DNA of 64,000 nt from Aliirhizobium wenxiniae (GTDB taxonomy: Bacteria; Pseudomonadota; Alphaproteobacteria; Rhizobiales; Rhizobiaceae). The stretch's first letter is position 1, and each line of letters begins with the position of its first letter. The DNA lies in contig NZ_JAEUAN010000019.1 in NCBI RefSeq assembly GCF_019511445.1, positions 1 through 64,000 of the forward strand, written 5' to 3'. Made by a program: the position numbers and the translations under genes. This document shows, piece after piece, positions 1 to 7,496 of this stretch. The notes under the pieces were generated by a model. It was not told where the DNA came from. It did not search any database and was given only the letters and a program-made list of their open reading frames with translations.

Positions 1-62
1 CCAGCCTCGTGCTCCCTCAGAATGCCAATGATCTGTTCGTCCGTGAAACGTGTGCGCTTCAT
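1..62 (-). CDS. IS3-family transposase OrfA, N-terminal fragment
   Basis: Only the first 20 codons are in the window; the gene runs off the left edge. The translation begins MKRTRFTDEQIIGILREHEA, the classic start of the helix-turn-helix OrfA protein of IS3-family elements, which binds the element's inverted repeats. An AGGACCAGAG stretch before the ATG can serve as ribosome binding site. Whether the element is complete and active cannot be judged here. Confidence 0.85.
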   Translation of the reverse strand, partial: MKRTRFTDEQIIGILREHEA

Positions 63-126
63 TCTCTGGTCCTTTCGATGGGCCAGAGCTTACTTCAAAA
101 TGGATTATTTCAACGGGGCAAGGTCA
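1..126 (-). mobile_element. End of an IS3-family insertion sequence
   Basis: This is the terminal part of an insertion sequence; the rest lies left of the window. On the minus strand the outermost bases read TGACCTTGCCCCGTTGAA, which resembles the TGACCTGCCCC-type ends of the IS407/IS51 groups of IS3 elements. About 64 bases further in, the first transposase frame (orfA) starts. The boundary at 126 is inferred from the TG-initiated end and from the break in the neighbouring MarR gene. The target-site duplication cannot be checked because the other end is outside the window. Confidence 0.72.
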
Positions 127-516
127 CGCCTGCTGGACGAACCCGGCAAACACGCCATTCCCGAGTTCGCCCTTCAAACGCTCAGTCACCCTGGCGCTGG
201 CGGCGTTCAGGTCGTCCTTCAATTCCATGGCGCTGGCGGTCGGGTGGATCTCCGATTCCCGGCCGTCCTGCTTGGTCGAACGCCGCTCCAGCAGGCCGCG
301 TGCCATGAGTCCGTCGACAGCGCGGGTGGCGGTTGCCCGGGCTATCTTCAATGTGTCAGCCAGTTCGCTATGCAGCATTCCCGGTTTTTCCAGCACGGCC
401 CGCAGCGTGAACGCCTGCGACGGCGTCAGGTTGTAGGGCTTGAACGCGTCCGACCAGACACGTTCCAGCTGGCGGGCAAGCGCGGTGGTGTTGAAGTAGA
501 GGCAATGGTCGAACAT
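124..516 (-). CDS. MarR-family regulator, C-terminus clipped by the IS
   Basis: A 130-residue winged-helix repressor of the MarR family. The wing region is visible as SELADTLKIARATATRAVDG followed by LMARGLLERR and a DGRE turn. The chosen ATG opens with MFDHCLYFNTTALARQLE, typical for this subgroup; a longer frame upstream would run through the operator. The last codons read FVQQA and the stop codon TGA is the first triplet of the insertion sequence, so the native last ten or so residues (part of the C-terminal dimer helix) are probably missing. It likely represses itself and perhaps the divergent gene through the palindrome at 537-552. Loss of the dimer helix could weaken DNA binding. Confidence 0.85.
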   Translation of the reverse strand: MFDHCLYFNTTALARQLERVWSDAFKPYNLTPSQAFTLRAVLEKPGMLHSELADTLKIARATATRAVDGLMARGLLERRSTKQDGRESEIHPTASAMELKDDLNAASARVTERLKGELGNGVFAGFVQQA

Positions 517-536
517 GAAGCGAGCGTAGCACATAT

Positions 537-552
537 AATTGCATATGCAATT
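537..552. promoter_or_regulatory. Palindromic operator, probable MarR site
   Basis: A perfect 16-bp palindrome, AATTGCATATGCAATT, lies 20 bases upstream of the marR start codon and about 80 bases before the divergent gene. TTGCATATGCAA-type sequences are common operators of MarR proteins. The position fits autorepression, and possibly control of the divergent gene. The assignment to this MarR protein is inferred from proximity. Confidence 0.7.
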
Positions 553-631
553 AGCTTGTTGTGAGTTAAATCGGGTGGAATGCTGCGGCCTATCTGGATA
601 GCCTGCAAAGGGATGGGCGAGGGGATGGGAT

Positions 632-1249
632 ATGCGCAAGCCGAATTCGATGAAAGGTCTGGAAGACATCGGCCGTGCGCGGCTGTCGAAGAATTTCTTC
701 TTCCGCGATTTCCTCCATTCGGAAATCGCCGATTTCTACCGTATTCCCAATATCCCCGACGATCCCGACTTGGCGATAGAAGCCGGAAGCCGTCTTTGCG
801 AGGAGCTTCTGGAGCCACTGCAGGCGACATTCGGCCGGCTGCATATCCGCTCCGGTTATCGGTCACGCGCGGTCAACGAGTTTGGCAATCTGAACAAGCT
901 GAATTGCTCGACCAATGCCGCGACCGCGGCCGACCATATCTGGGACATGCGTGATGCCGATGACTGCATGGGCGCGACGGCCTGTGTGGTGGTGCCGTGG
1001 CTGATCGATACCTATGATCGCCAAGAGGACTGGCAGCGGCTCGCCTGGTGGATCCACGACCACCTGCCTTATGCCTCGCTCTGCTTCTTTCCGAAATTAT
1101 GGGCGTTCAACATCCAGTGGCATGAGCGACCGGCAAGGCGGATTTCAAGTTATGTCGCGCCGCGCGGCGTGTTGACCAAACCCGGCATGGCCAATCACGA
1201 CGGCAGCCATGCCGAATGGTATGCGGGATTTCCACATCTGCAGCGTTGA
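632..1249 (+). CDS. Conserved hypothetical protein, weakly M15-peptidase-like
   Basis: A 205-residue soluble protein without a signal peptide. Residues 70-110 contain HIRSGYRSRAVNEFGN and later AADHIWDM, which vaguely recall the SGYRS...SxH...D pattern of M15A D-Ala-D-Ala metallopeptidases. The usual SxHxxGxAxD zinc motif is not present in canonical form, so peptidase activity is doubtful. Several Trp and His residues cluster near the C-terminus. It is divergent from the marR gene and shares its control region. An alternative start is codon 7 (650). Function unknown. Confidence 0.62.
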   Translation: MRKPNSMKGLEDIGRARLSKNFFFRDFLHSEIADFYRIPNIPDDPDLAIEAGSRLCEELLEPLQATFGRLHIRSGYRSRAVNEFGNLNKLNCSTNAATAADHIWDMRDADDCMGATACVVVPWLIDTYDRQEDWQRLAWWIHDHLPYASLCFFPKLWAFNIQWHERPARRISSYVAPRGVLTKPGMANHDGSHAEWYAGFPHLQR

Positions 1250-1255
1250 GGCCGC

Positions 1256-1615
1256 CTAGGAATGCAGGTGATAGAGCTTGTTGACGATCACCCAGCGGCC
1301 CTCGACCTTGAGGAGGGACAGATAGTCCGAAAACCGCATTCCGGCGAATTCGTCGACCACCTTGACGGTTGCGGCATCGCCGGTCACGTCGATCGCCTCG
1401 ATCTGGATCAGCGGCTGTGAACCGGCAACCGTCGGGCCTTCCGATGCCACGGCATCGATGAACTCGTTGAGGGACATCCACTCGACCTTGCCCTGGTAAT
1501 TGCCGATGATCGAGGCATTCGGATGAAAGGCTTTTCTGAGTGCGCCCGCATGGGCAAGCGCCATGCCGTCCACATAAAGGTGCACGACGGATTCGACTGA
1601 TTGTTCTTCCGACAT
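1256..1615 (-). CDS. SnoaL/NTF2-like lumazine-binding-type protein
   Basis: A 119-residue small cytosolic protein with the pattern of the NTF2-like superfamily: an N-terminal helix (VVHLYVDGMALAHAGAL), the turn FHPNASIIG, then a strand-rich half ending in RWVIVNKLYHLHS. Such domains form a cone-shaped pocket and act as enzymes or ligand binders; the closest theme is the putative lumazine-binding family. The chosen ATG gives MSEEQSVESVV. It lies 67 bases downstream of an aldo/keto reductase on the same strand and may be co-transcribed with it. Substrate unknown. Confidence 0.75.
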   Translation of the reverse strand: MSEEQSVESVVHLYVDGMALAHAGALRKAFHPNASIIGNYQGKVEWMSLNEFIDAVASEGPTVAGSQPLIQIEAIDVTGDAATVKVVDEFAGMRFSDYLSLLKVEGRWVIVNKLYHLHS

Positions 1616-1682
1616 CGCTGAAATCCTCCCGCCCGCGACTATAGCAAAGCCGCAAGCGGGAGCAATGTTGCGTTGTGAGACG

Positions 1683-2678
1683 TCAGCGCTTCGGCGTCCA
1701 TGCCGCACCCGCGCCATAGCGCGCGCCTGCGATCTTTTCGGGTGACAGCATCTCGTCGAGCTTGGTCACCTCTTCGGCGCTCAGCGTCACGTCGGCCGCA
1801 GCTGCATTCTGCTCCATGTTGGGGATTTTGCGCGCACCCGGGATCGGTACGATGAAATCGCCCTTGGAGAGAACCCAGGCCAGCGCCAGCTGGGCAGCGG
1901 TCACGCCCTTCTGCGCTGCCATCTCTTCCACCAGTTTCACCAGCGCCAGATTGGCCGCCATGTTGTCTGCCTCGAAACGCGGCAGCTTGGCGCGCAAATC
2001 ACCCTCGCCAAAATCGGCCGTGCTCTGGATCTTGCCGGTAAGAAAGCCGCGGCCGAGCGGGCTGAACGGCACGAAACCGATGCCAAGCTCGCGGCAGGTG
2101 TCGAGGATGTCGCCTTCCGGATCACGGGTCCAGAGCGAATATTCGCTCTGCAATGCGGAGATCGGATGCACGGCATGCGCCCGGCGAATGATCTCGGCGC
2201 TTGCCTCAGAAAGGCCAAGCGCCTTCACCTTGCCTTCCTTCACCAGATCCGCCATCGCGCCGACCGTATCTTCGATCGGAACGTCCGGATCGACGCGGTG
2301 CTGGTAGAAAAGATCGATGACATCGACGCCGAGGCGTTTGAGCGAGGCTTCCGCCACCTCGCGCACATGTTCCGGCCGGCTGTCGAGGCCGGACATGGCG
2401 GCGGAATCGCTCTTTGTGGGATCGATCTTGAAGCCGAACTTGGTGGCGATGACGACCTGATCCCGATAGGGCTTCAACGCCTTGCCGACCAGTTCCTCGT
2501 TGACGAAGGGACCGTAGACTTCGGCGGTGTCGAAGAAGGTCACGCCGATTTCGACGGCGCGCTGCAGCGTCCTGATCGACGTCGCCTCGTCCTGCCCGCC
2601 ATAGGCGTGGCTCATGCCCATGCAGCCGAGGCCGATGGCCGAAACGGTAAGGTCTTTTCCCAGTCTGCGCGTCTGCAT
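1683..2678 (-). CDS. Aldo/keto reductase (AKR13-like)
   Basis: A 331-residue NADPH-dependent reductase with the (beta/alpha)8 barrel of the aldo/keto reductase superfamily. The start MQTRRLGKDLTVSAIGLGCM is typical. The catalytic tetrad is visible: Asp50 and Tyr55 in FFDTAEVYG, Lys80 in ATKFGF, and His127 in LFYQHRVD. The C-terminal cofactor-binding region is present around IVPIPGARK. It reduces aldehydes or ketones; the true substrate cannot be told. It is the first of three such reductases read leftwards, but differs clearly from the other two. Confidence 0.9.
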   Translation of the reverse strand: MQTRRLGKDLTVSAIGLGCMGMSHAYGGQDEATSIRTLQRAVEIGVTFFDTAEVYGPFVNEELVGKALKPYRDQVVIATKFGFKIDPTKSDSAAMSGLDSRPEHVREVAEASLKRLGVDVIDLFYQHRVDPDVPIEDTVGAMADLVKEGKVKALGLSEASAEIIRRAHAVHPISALQSEYSLWTRDPEGDILDTCRELGIGFVPFSPLGRGFLTGKIQSTADFGEGDLRAKLPRFEADNMAANLALVKLVEEMAAQKGVTAAQLALAWVLSKGDFIVPIPGARKIPNMEQNAAAADVTLSAEEVTKLDEMLSPEKIAGARYGAGAAWTPKR

Positions 2679-2738
2679 GAAAGTCTCCGATCCTGGATAA
2701 GGCAGGCGGGCCGGTTGCATGGCCCGCCTGTTATGGGG

Positions 2739-3698
2739 TCAGGCGCTGGCGTCGTTGAGCAGCGCCATCTGATTGCTGGTCAGTGTGAGATTACCCGCTG
2801 CAATCAGCGTGTCGAGCTGGCGGGCGCTGGTGGCGCTGGCGATCGGTGCCGTCACGCCGGGCCGCTGGGCAATCCATGCAAGCGCCACCGATGCCGGTTG
2901 CGAATGGGTTTCTGCGGCCACTTCATCCAGTGCTGCGAGGATACGTGTGCCGCGCTCGTCGAAATAGCGCGCCACCATGCCGCCACGGTTCGGGTTTGCC
3001 TCGGCCTCGGCCTTGCTCTTGTATTTGCCGGTAAGGAAGCCGGACGCCAGGCTGAAATAGGTAATCACGCCGATATCCTGCGCGTTGCAGAGGTCGGCCA
3101 GCGGCCCCTCGAAGCCTGAGCGATCATAGAGATTATATTCCGGCTCCAGCACGTCATAACGCGGCAGGCCTGCCTTTTCCGCAGCCTCGAACGAGGCCTT
3201 GAGCTGCTCGGCGTTGAAATTGGAGCAGCCGATGGCGCGGATCTTGCCCTGTTGCTTCAGCTTGGCGAAGGCGGCGAGCGTCTCTTCATGCGGTGTCTGC
3301 GGGTCCGGCCAGTGCGAGAGGTAGAGGTCGATATAGTCGGTCTGCAGGCGATTCAGCGAGCTTTCGACCGCATCGATGATACGTGCACCGGCCAGGCCCT
3401 TTTCCATGGCGCTGCCCTGCGGTGTCGATCCGACCTTGGTGATGATCACGGCCTTGTCACGTGCGCGGCCGGATTGCTTCAGCCATTTGCCGATGATCGT
3501 CTCGGATTCGCCACCGGCATTGCCGGGAACCCAGCCGGAATAGCAATCGGCGGTATCGATCGTGTCGAAACCGGCGTCGAAGAACTTGTCGAGAAGGTCG
3601 AAGGAGGTTTTCTCGTCTGCCGTCCATCCGAAGACGTTACCGCCGAAAACGACGGGCGAAATGGAAAGGCCTGTCCGGCCAAGTACGCGCAGATCCAT
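2739..3698 (-). CDS. Aldo/keto reductase, tandem copy 1
   Basis: A 319-residue aldo/keto reductase beginning MDLRVLGRTGLSISPVVFGG. Catalytic residues are Asp48 and Tyr53 (DTADCY), Lys88 (ITKVG) and His129 (LYLSHW). APIASATSARQLD near the end matches the cofactor loop. It is closely similar along its whole length to the gene immediately upstream (3818-4762), so the two arose by tandem duplication. Changes are concentrated in substrate-loop regions such as residues 54-65 and 90-105, which suggests divergent substrates. The partner reads in the same direction with a 119-base gap. Confidence 0.9.
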   Translation of the reverse strand: MDLRVLGRTGLSISPVVFGGNVFGWTADEKTSFDLLDKFFDAGFDTIDTADCYSGWVPGNAGGESETIIGKWLKQSGRARDKAVIITKVGSTPQGSAMEKGLAGARIIDAVESSLNRLQTDYIDLYLSHWPDPQTPHEETLAAFAKLKQQGKIRAIGCSNFNAEQLKASFEAAEKAGLPRYDVLEPEYNLYDRSGFEGPLADLCNAQDIGVITYFSLASGFLTGKYKSKAEAEANPNRGGMVARYFDERGTRILAALDEVAAETHSQPASVALAWIAQRPGVTAPIASATSARQLDTLIAAGNLTLTSNQMALLNDASA

Positions 3699-3817
3699 GA
3701 TAATCTCCAATATTTATTGCAGGATTTGAGAACCGGCGAGCGCCGGTTCTCTTGATCTAGGGACGCGATGTGACCTTCGCACTGCGTAGATGGTCACGAT
3801 GCCGTTAGCCGTGCTCC

Positions 3818-4762
3818 TCAGGCGGCGTCGTTGAGCAGCTTCATCTGCGCGTCGGTCAATGTCAGCTTGCCGGCCGCGATGATCGCGTCGAGTTGCCTGA
3901 GGCTGGTGGCGCTGGCGATCGGTGCGGTAATGCCCGGGCGTGCCGCGACCCATGCGATGGCGATCGTCGCCAGGCTTTCGCCGGTCTCGACTGCGACCTG
4001 ATCGAGTGCTGCCAGAACTTTTGCACCCTTGTCGTTCAGGTAGTCCGGAATGCGATAGCCGCGGGCGCTGCCCGTTGCATCTTCCGGCTTGCGATACTTG
4101 CCGCTGAGAAAGCCGGCGGCAAGAGCGTAATAGCTGATCACGCCGATGTCCTCGGCGATGCAGAGGTCGGCAAGCTCACCCTCGAATTTTTCGCGAGTGT
4201 AGAGATTATATTCCGGCTGCAACACGTCGTAGCGCGGCAGGCCATCTTTGGCGGCGGCGTCGAGCGAGGCCTTCAGCTGTTCGGCGCTGTAATTGGAGCA
4301 GCCGATGGCGCGGATCTTGCCCTGTTGCTTCAGCTTCGCATAGGCACTGAGCGTCTCTTCATGCGGCGTGTCGTCATCCGGGAAATGCGAGAGATAAAGG
4401 TCGATATAGTCGGTTTGCAGGCGCTTCAGCGAGTTATCGACGGCCTCGACGATCCAGCTTGCCTTGAGCTTTCGGTCATCCATCGAGGGATGGCCGACCT
4501 TGGTGACGACGATCGCCTTGTCGCGGGAAACCTTGCCGCGCTTCAGCCATTGGCCGATCACCGTCTCGCTTTCGCCGCCGGAATGACCATCGACCCATTT
4601 CGAATAGACATCCGCCGTATCGATCGTGTTGAAGCCGGCTTCGAAGAATTTATCGAGCAGGTCGAACGAGGTTTTCTCGTCGGCGGTCCAGCCAAACACG
4701 TTGCCGCCGAACACGACAGGGGAAATGGAAAGACCGGTCCGGCCGAGTTTGCGCAACTCCAT
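3818..4762 (-). CDS. Aldo/keto reductase, tandem copy 2
   Basis: A 314-residue aldo/keto reductase that is the paralogue of the gene at 2739-3698; residues 7-40 of the two are identical. Tetrad: Asp48 and Tyr53 (DTADVY), Lys88 (VTKVG), His126 (LYLSHF). The ATG at 4762 was chosen because it matches the paralogue start; the open frame continues 36 codons further upstream without family similarity. Likely role is NADPH-linked reduction of sugar-like or xenobiotic carbonyls, by analogy only. Confidence 0.9.
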   Translation of the reverse strand: MELRKLGRTGLSISPVVFGGNVFGWTADEKTSFDLLDKFFEAGFNTIDTADVYSKWVDGHSGGESETVIGQWLKRGKVSRDKAIVVTKVGHPSMDDRKLKASWIVEAVDNSLKRLQTDYIDLYLSHFPDDDTPHEETLSAYAKLKQQGKIRAIGCSNYSAEQLKASLDAAAKDGLPRYDVLQPEYNLYTREKFEGELADLCIAEDIGVISYYALAAGFLSGKYRKPEDATGSARGYRIPDYLNDKGAKVLAALDQVAVETGESLATIAIAWVAARPGITAPIASATSLRQLDAIIAAGKLTLTDAQMKLLNDAA

Positions 4763-4953
4763 GGGATATCTCCAGATGTTTTTGATTTTGAAGTCGTCTG
4801 TGGTGGGAGAGAGAAGGTTAGTCCCGCAAACGGGATGGCCGCAATCCATTATTTTGCGCCTCGGGTTCATTTTTCAAGAAAGCCAAAAGTGCGCATTGAA
4901 CCTCTCCCGCGGCCACCCTAAGCTGGCGAAAACATGTGCAGAGGGAGAGTGTC

Positions 4954-5940
4954 ATGCTGCGTTTCGGGATTTTGTCGACGGCCAAGATTGCAAGGGATGT
5001 CGTCATGCCGGCGATACAGGACGCCGAAAACGCCGTGATCACAGCGGTCGCCAGCCGCGATGTGACGAAGGCAAGGGCGCTGGCCGATCGTTTCGGCGTG
5101 CCGCATGCCTTCGGCTCCTACGAAGAAATGCTCGCTTCCGACGTGATCGATGCCGTCTACATTCCGCTGCCGACCAGCCAGCATGTCGAATGGTCGATCA
5201 AGGCCGCCAATGCCGGCAAGCATGTTCTGGTCGAAAAACCGCTGGCGCTGAAGGCGCAGGAATTGGATGCCCTGATCGAAGCGCGCGACCGCAACAAGGT
5301 GGTCGTGTCGGAAGCCTTCATGGTCACCTATGCGCCGGTCTGGCACAAGGTGCGGGAACTGTTGAAGGATGGCGCGATTGGTGAGCTGAAACATGTCCAG
5401 GGCGCCTTCAGCTATTTCAATCGTGACGCCGGCAATATGCGCAACATCCCCGAACTCGGCGGCGGTGCCCTGCCGGATATTGGCGTTTATCCAACCATTG
5501 TCACCCGTTTCGCCACGGGTGAAGAGCCCAGGCGTGTACAGGCCGTCGTGCGCCGTGACCCGGATTTCGGCACCGACATCTATTCAAGCGTCAAGGCGGA
5601 TTTCGGCGGTTTTGAACTGAGCTTCTACATCGCCACCCAGATGGCGAACCGGCAGGTCATGGTCTTCCATGGGACGGAAGGGTTCATCGAGGTGAAGTCC
5701 CCGTTCAATGCGGATCGTTATGGTGCGGAAGAGATCGAACTGAACAACCAGAAGCACAATCTCTCGCAGGTCTTCCGTTTCCCCGACAGCCGGCAGTATC
5801 GGCGCCAGACCGAAACCTTTGCCAAAGCCGTCGCGGGCGAGCCTTCCGAGATCGTCACGCTGGAAAGCTCGGTAAACAACCAGCGCTTCATCGACGCGAT
5901 CTATCGCGCCGGCGAACACGACGGCTGGGAGCCGGTCTAA
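4954..5940 (+). CDS. Gfo/Idh/MocA-family oxidoreductase
   Basis: A 328-residue dehydrogenase. The N-terminal Rossmann fold begins MLRFGILSTAKIARDVVMPA, and the family motif EKPLALK (Glu94-Lys95-Pro96, the lysine being catalytic or cofactor-positioning) is intact. The C-terminal alpha/beta domain carries GGGALPDIGVYP, typical of the group. These enzymes oxidise or reduce sugars, inositols or their derivatives with NAD(P). It is divergent from the tandem aldo/keto reductases, which suggests a shared carbohydrate or carbonyl theme. It ends four bases inside the convergent gtrA-like gene. Confidence 0.9.
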   Translation: MLRFGILSTAKIARDVVMPAIQDAENAVITAVASRDVTKARALADRFGVPHAFGSYEEMLASDVIDAVYIPLPTSQHVEWSIKAANAGKHVLVEKPLALKAQELDALIEARDRNKVVVSEAFMVTYAPVWHKVRELLKDGAIGELKHVQGAFSYFNRDAGNMRNIPELGGGALPDIGVYPTIVTRFATGEEPRRVQAVVRRDPDFGTDIYSSVKADFGGFELSFYIATQMANRQVMVFHGTEGFIEVKSPFNADRYGAEEIELNNQKHNLSQVFRFPDSRQYRRQTETFAKAVAGEPSEIVTLESSVNNQRFIDAIYRAGEHDGWEPV

Positions 5941-6320
5941 CCCTGGTTTTTATGGCGAAAGACGAACCGGGAATAACCGAAAAAGCTGTAGACCGTCGCA
6001 GCCGCGGACGCGAAAACGATCGCGACCGCCGGCTGGATCGGCGCGCGGGCGATCAGCGCGGAATAGATCGCGTAATTGATCAGCGCTGACGTGATGCCGA
6101 CAGTCCAGTAGCGAATTCCCTCCACCGCAAGCGAGTGGGGGGAAGGCTCGAAGGTGCGGTTGCGGTTGACGAACCAGGTGAAGCTCATCGCGGCCATGAT
6201 CGCCGGTATGCGCGACAGGAACGGCCCGATCGGCGTGTAGGTCAACAGCAGGTGGTTGACGCCGACATCGATCAGGAAGCCGATGCCGCCGGCAAACAGG
6301 AACCAGGCAATCCGCTTCAT
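5937..6320 (-). CDS. GtrA-family membrane protein
   Basis: A 127-residue inner-membrane protein with four predicted hydrophobic segments, starting MKRIAWFLFAGGIGFLIDVG. This is the GtrA pattern: FVNRNRTFEPSP after helix 2 and FFGYSRFVFRHKN at the end. GtrA proteins are thought to flip polyprenyl-phosphate-linked sugars across the membrane. The start codon overlaps the stop of the upstream glycosyltransferase by four bases (ATGA), so the two are translationally coupled and probably act in sequence. Confidence 0.9.
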   Translation of the reverse strand: MKRIAWFLFAGGIGFLIDVGVNHLLLTYTPIGPFLSRIPAIMAAMSFTWFVNRNRTFEPSPHSLAVEGIRYWTVGITSALINYAIYSALIARAPIQPAVAIVFASAAATVYSFFGYSRFVFRHKNQG

Positions 6321-7375
6321 GCCGCGCTCTTGCCTCTCCGTCGAGCAGAAGGCGCGATGGAAGTTTCAGCGGTCGCGGATAATGGTGCCCGGTGCTGAAG
6401 CGGCAGGTTCATATAATGAATGCGTAGCTGTTCTGCCCGTGCCCGTGAAACGGAATCGAGGATCAGGCCCGCCGTAAACATCAGGAACGACAGCACCATC
6501 AGCACCAGCGAAAAAACCCAGGTCGGCATGCGATCGACAAGGCCGGTCTGAAAGTAGGAAATCAATACGGGTGTCATGAATATCAGGCTGGTCGCCATGA
6601 AGGCGCAGCTGATCGCACCGAAGAAAGCAAATGGACGCGTTTCCTTCATCAGCATGGCGAACATCCAGAGGATCTTTCCGCCGTCGCGATAGGTCGAGAG
6701 CTTGGAATGCGAGCCTTCCGGACGCCGGCCGTAATCGAGCTCGATCTCCATCACCGGCAATTTCAGCCGCGACGCGTGAACCGACATTTCCGTCTCGATC
6801 TCGAAGCCGCCGGAAACGGCCGGGAAGCTTTTGACGAACCGGCGCGAAAAGGCGCGGTAGCCGGAGAAGATATCGGTGAAGTCGCGGCCGAAAATGGCGC
6901 GGTAGAGAATGTTGAACACCCGGTTTCCGGCAGCATGGCCCTGACGCCCCGCATCCGCATGCACGCCACGGCGGGTGCCGACGACCATGTCGGCGCGTTC
7001 GGTGAGCAGTATGCGGAGCAGCTCCTCGGCATCCTTGGGCGAATAGGTGCCGTCGCCATCCGCCATGATGTAGAGGTCGGCCTCGATATCGGCAAACATG
7101 CGGCGTACCACATGGCCCTTGCCCTGGCGGCGCTCGCGCATCACCTCGGCTCCGGCCAGCATCGCTTTCAGCGCCGTGCCATCGGTGGAATTATTGTCAT
7201 AGACATAGACGCGCGCAGTCGGCAGCGCCTCGCGAAAACTATGCACGACATCGCCGATCGTCGATGCTTCGTTATAACAGGGGATCAGCACCGCAATCGA
7301 CAGATCGCCGGCGATGGAGCCCGCCAAAGTGCCGGGATGTGCGCCGGCATGATTGCCGGCAGAAGTATCGGTCAT
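6317..7375 (-). CDS. Family 2 glycosyltransferase (DPM1/GtrB-like)
   Basis: A 352-residue membrane glycosyltransferase. The GT-A domain shows VLIPCYNEASTIGDVV at residues 29-44 and the metal-binding DGD at about 106-108 (YIMADGDGTYSP). FSGYRAFSRRFVKSFP matches dolichyl-phosphate-mannose synthase-like enzymes. Two C-terminal hydrophobic segments (FFGAISCAFMATSLIF and VFSLVLMVLSFLMFTAG) anchor it. It likely moves a sugar from a nucleotide donor to polyprenyl phosphate, supplying the downstream GtrA. The ATG at 7375 was preferred over an in-frame GTG at 7384. The GT-C-like gene at 7497 is divergent and likely completes the pathway. Confidence 0.9.
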   Translation of the reverse strand: MTDTSAGNHAGAHPGTLAGSIAGDLSIAVLIPCYNEASTIGDVVHSFREALPTARVYVYDNNSTDGTALKAMLAGAEVMRERRQGKGHVVRRMFADIEADLYIMADGDGTYSPKDAEELLRILLTERADMVVGTRRGVHADAGRQGHAAGNRVFNILYRAIFGRDFTDIFSGYRAFSRRFVKSFPAVSGGFEIETEMSVHASRLKLPVMEIELDYGRRPEGSHSKLSTYRDGGKILWMFAMLMKETRPFAFFGAISCAFMATSLIFMTPVLISYFQTGLVDRMPTWVFSLVLMVLSFLMFTAGLILDSVSRARAEQLRIHYMNLPLQHRAPLSATAETSIAPSARRRGKSAA

Positions 7376-7496
7376 GATTTTCACTCTATACGCGGAAAAT
7401 CCAGTGCAGATACGTCTGCCCTGTCCGCTTTACTATTTCTTGGGAAGGTTAAGTTTAGGTTGCGGGACTTCCCTGAAGCGCTCAAAACAAGTGTGA

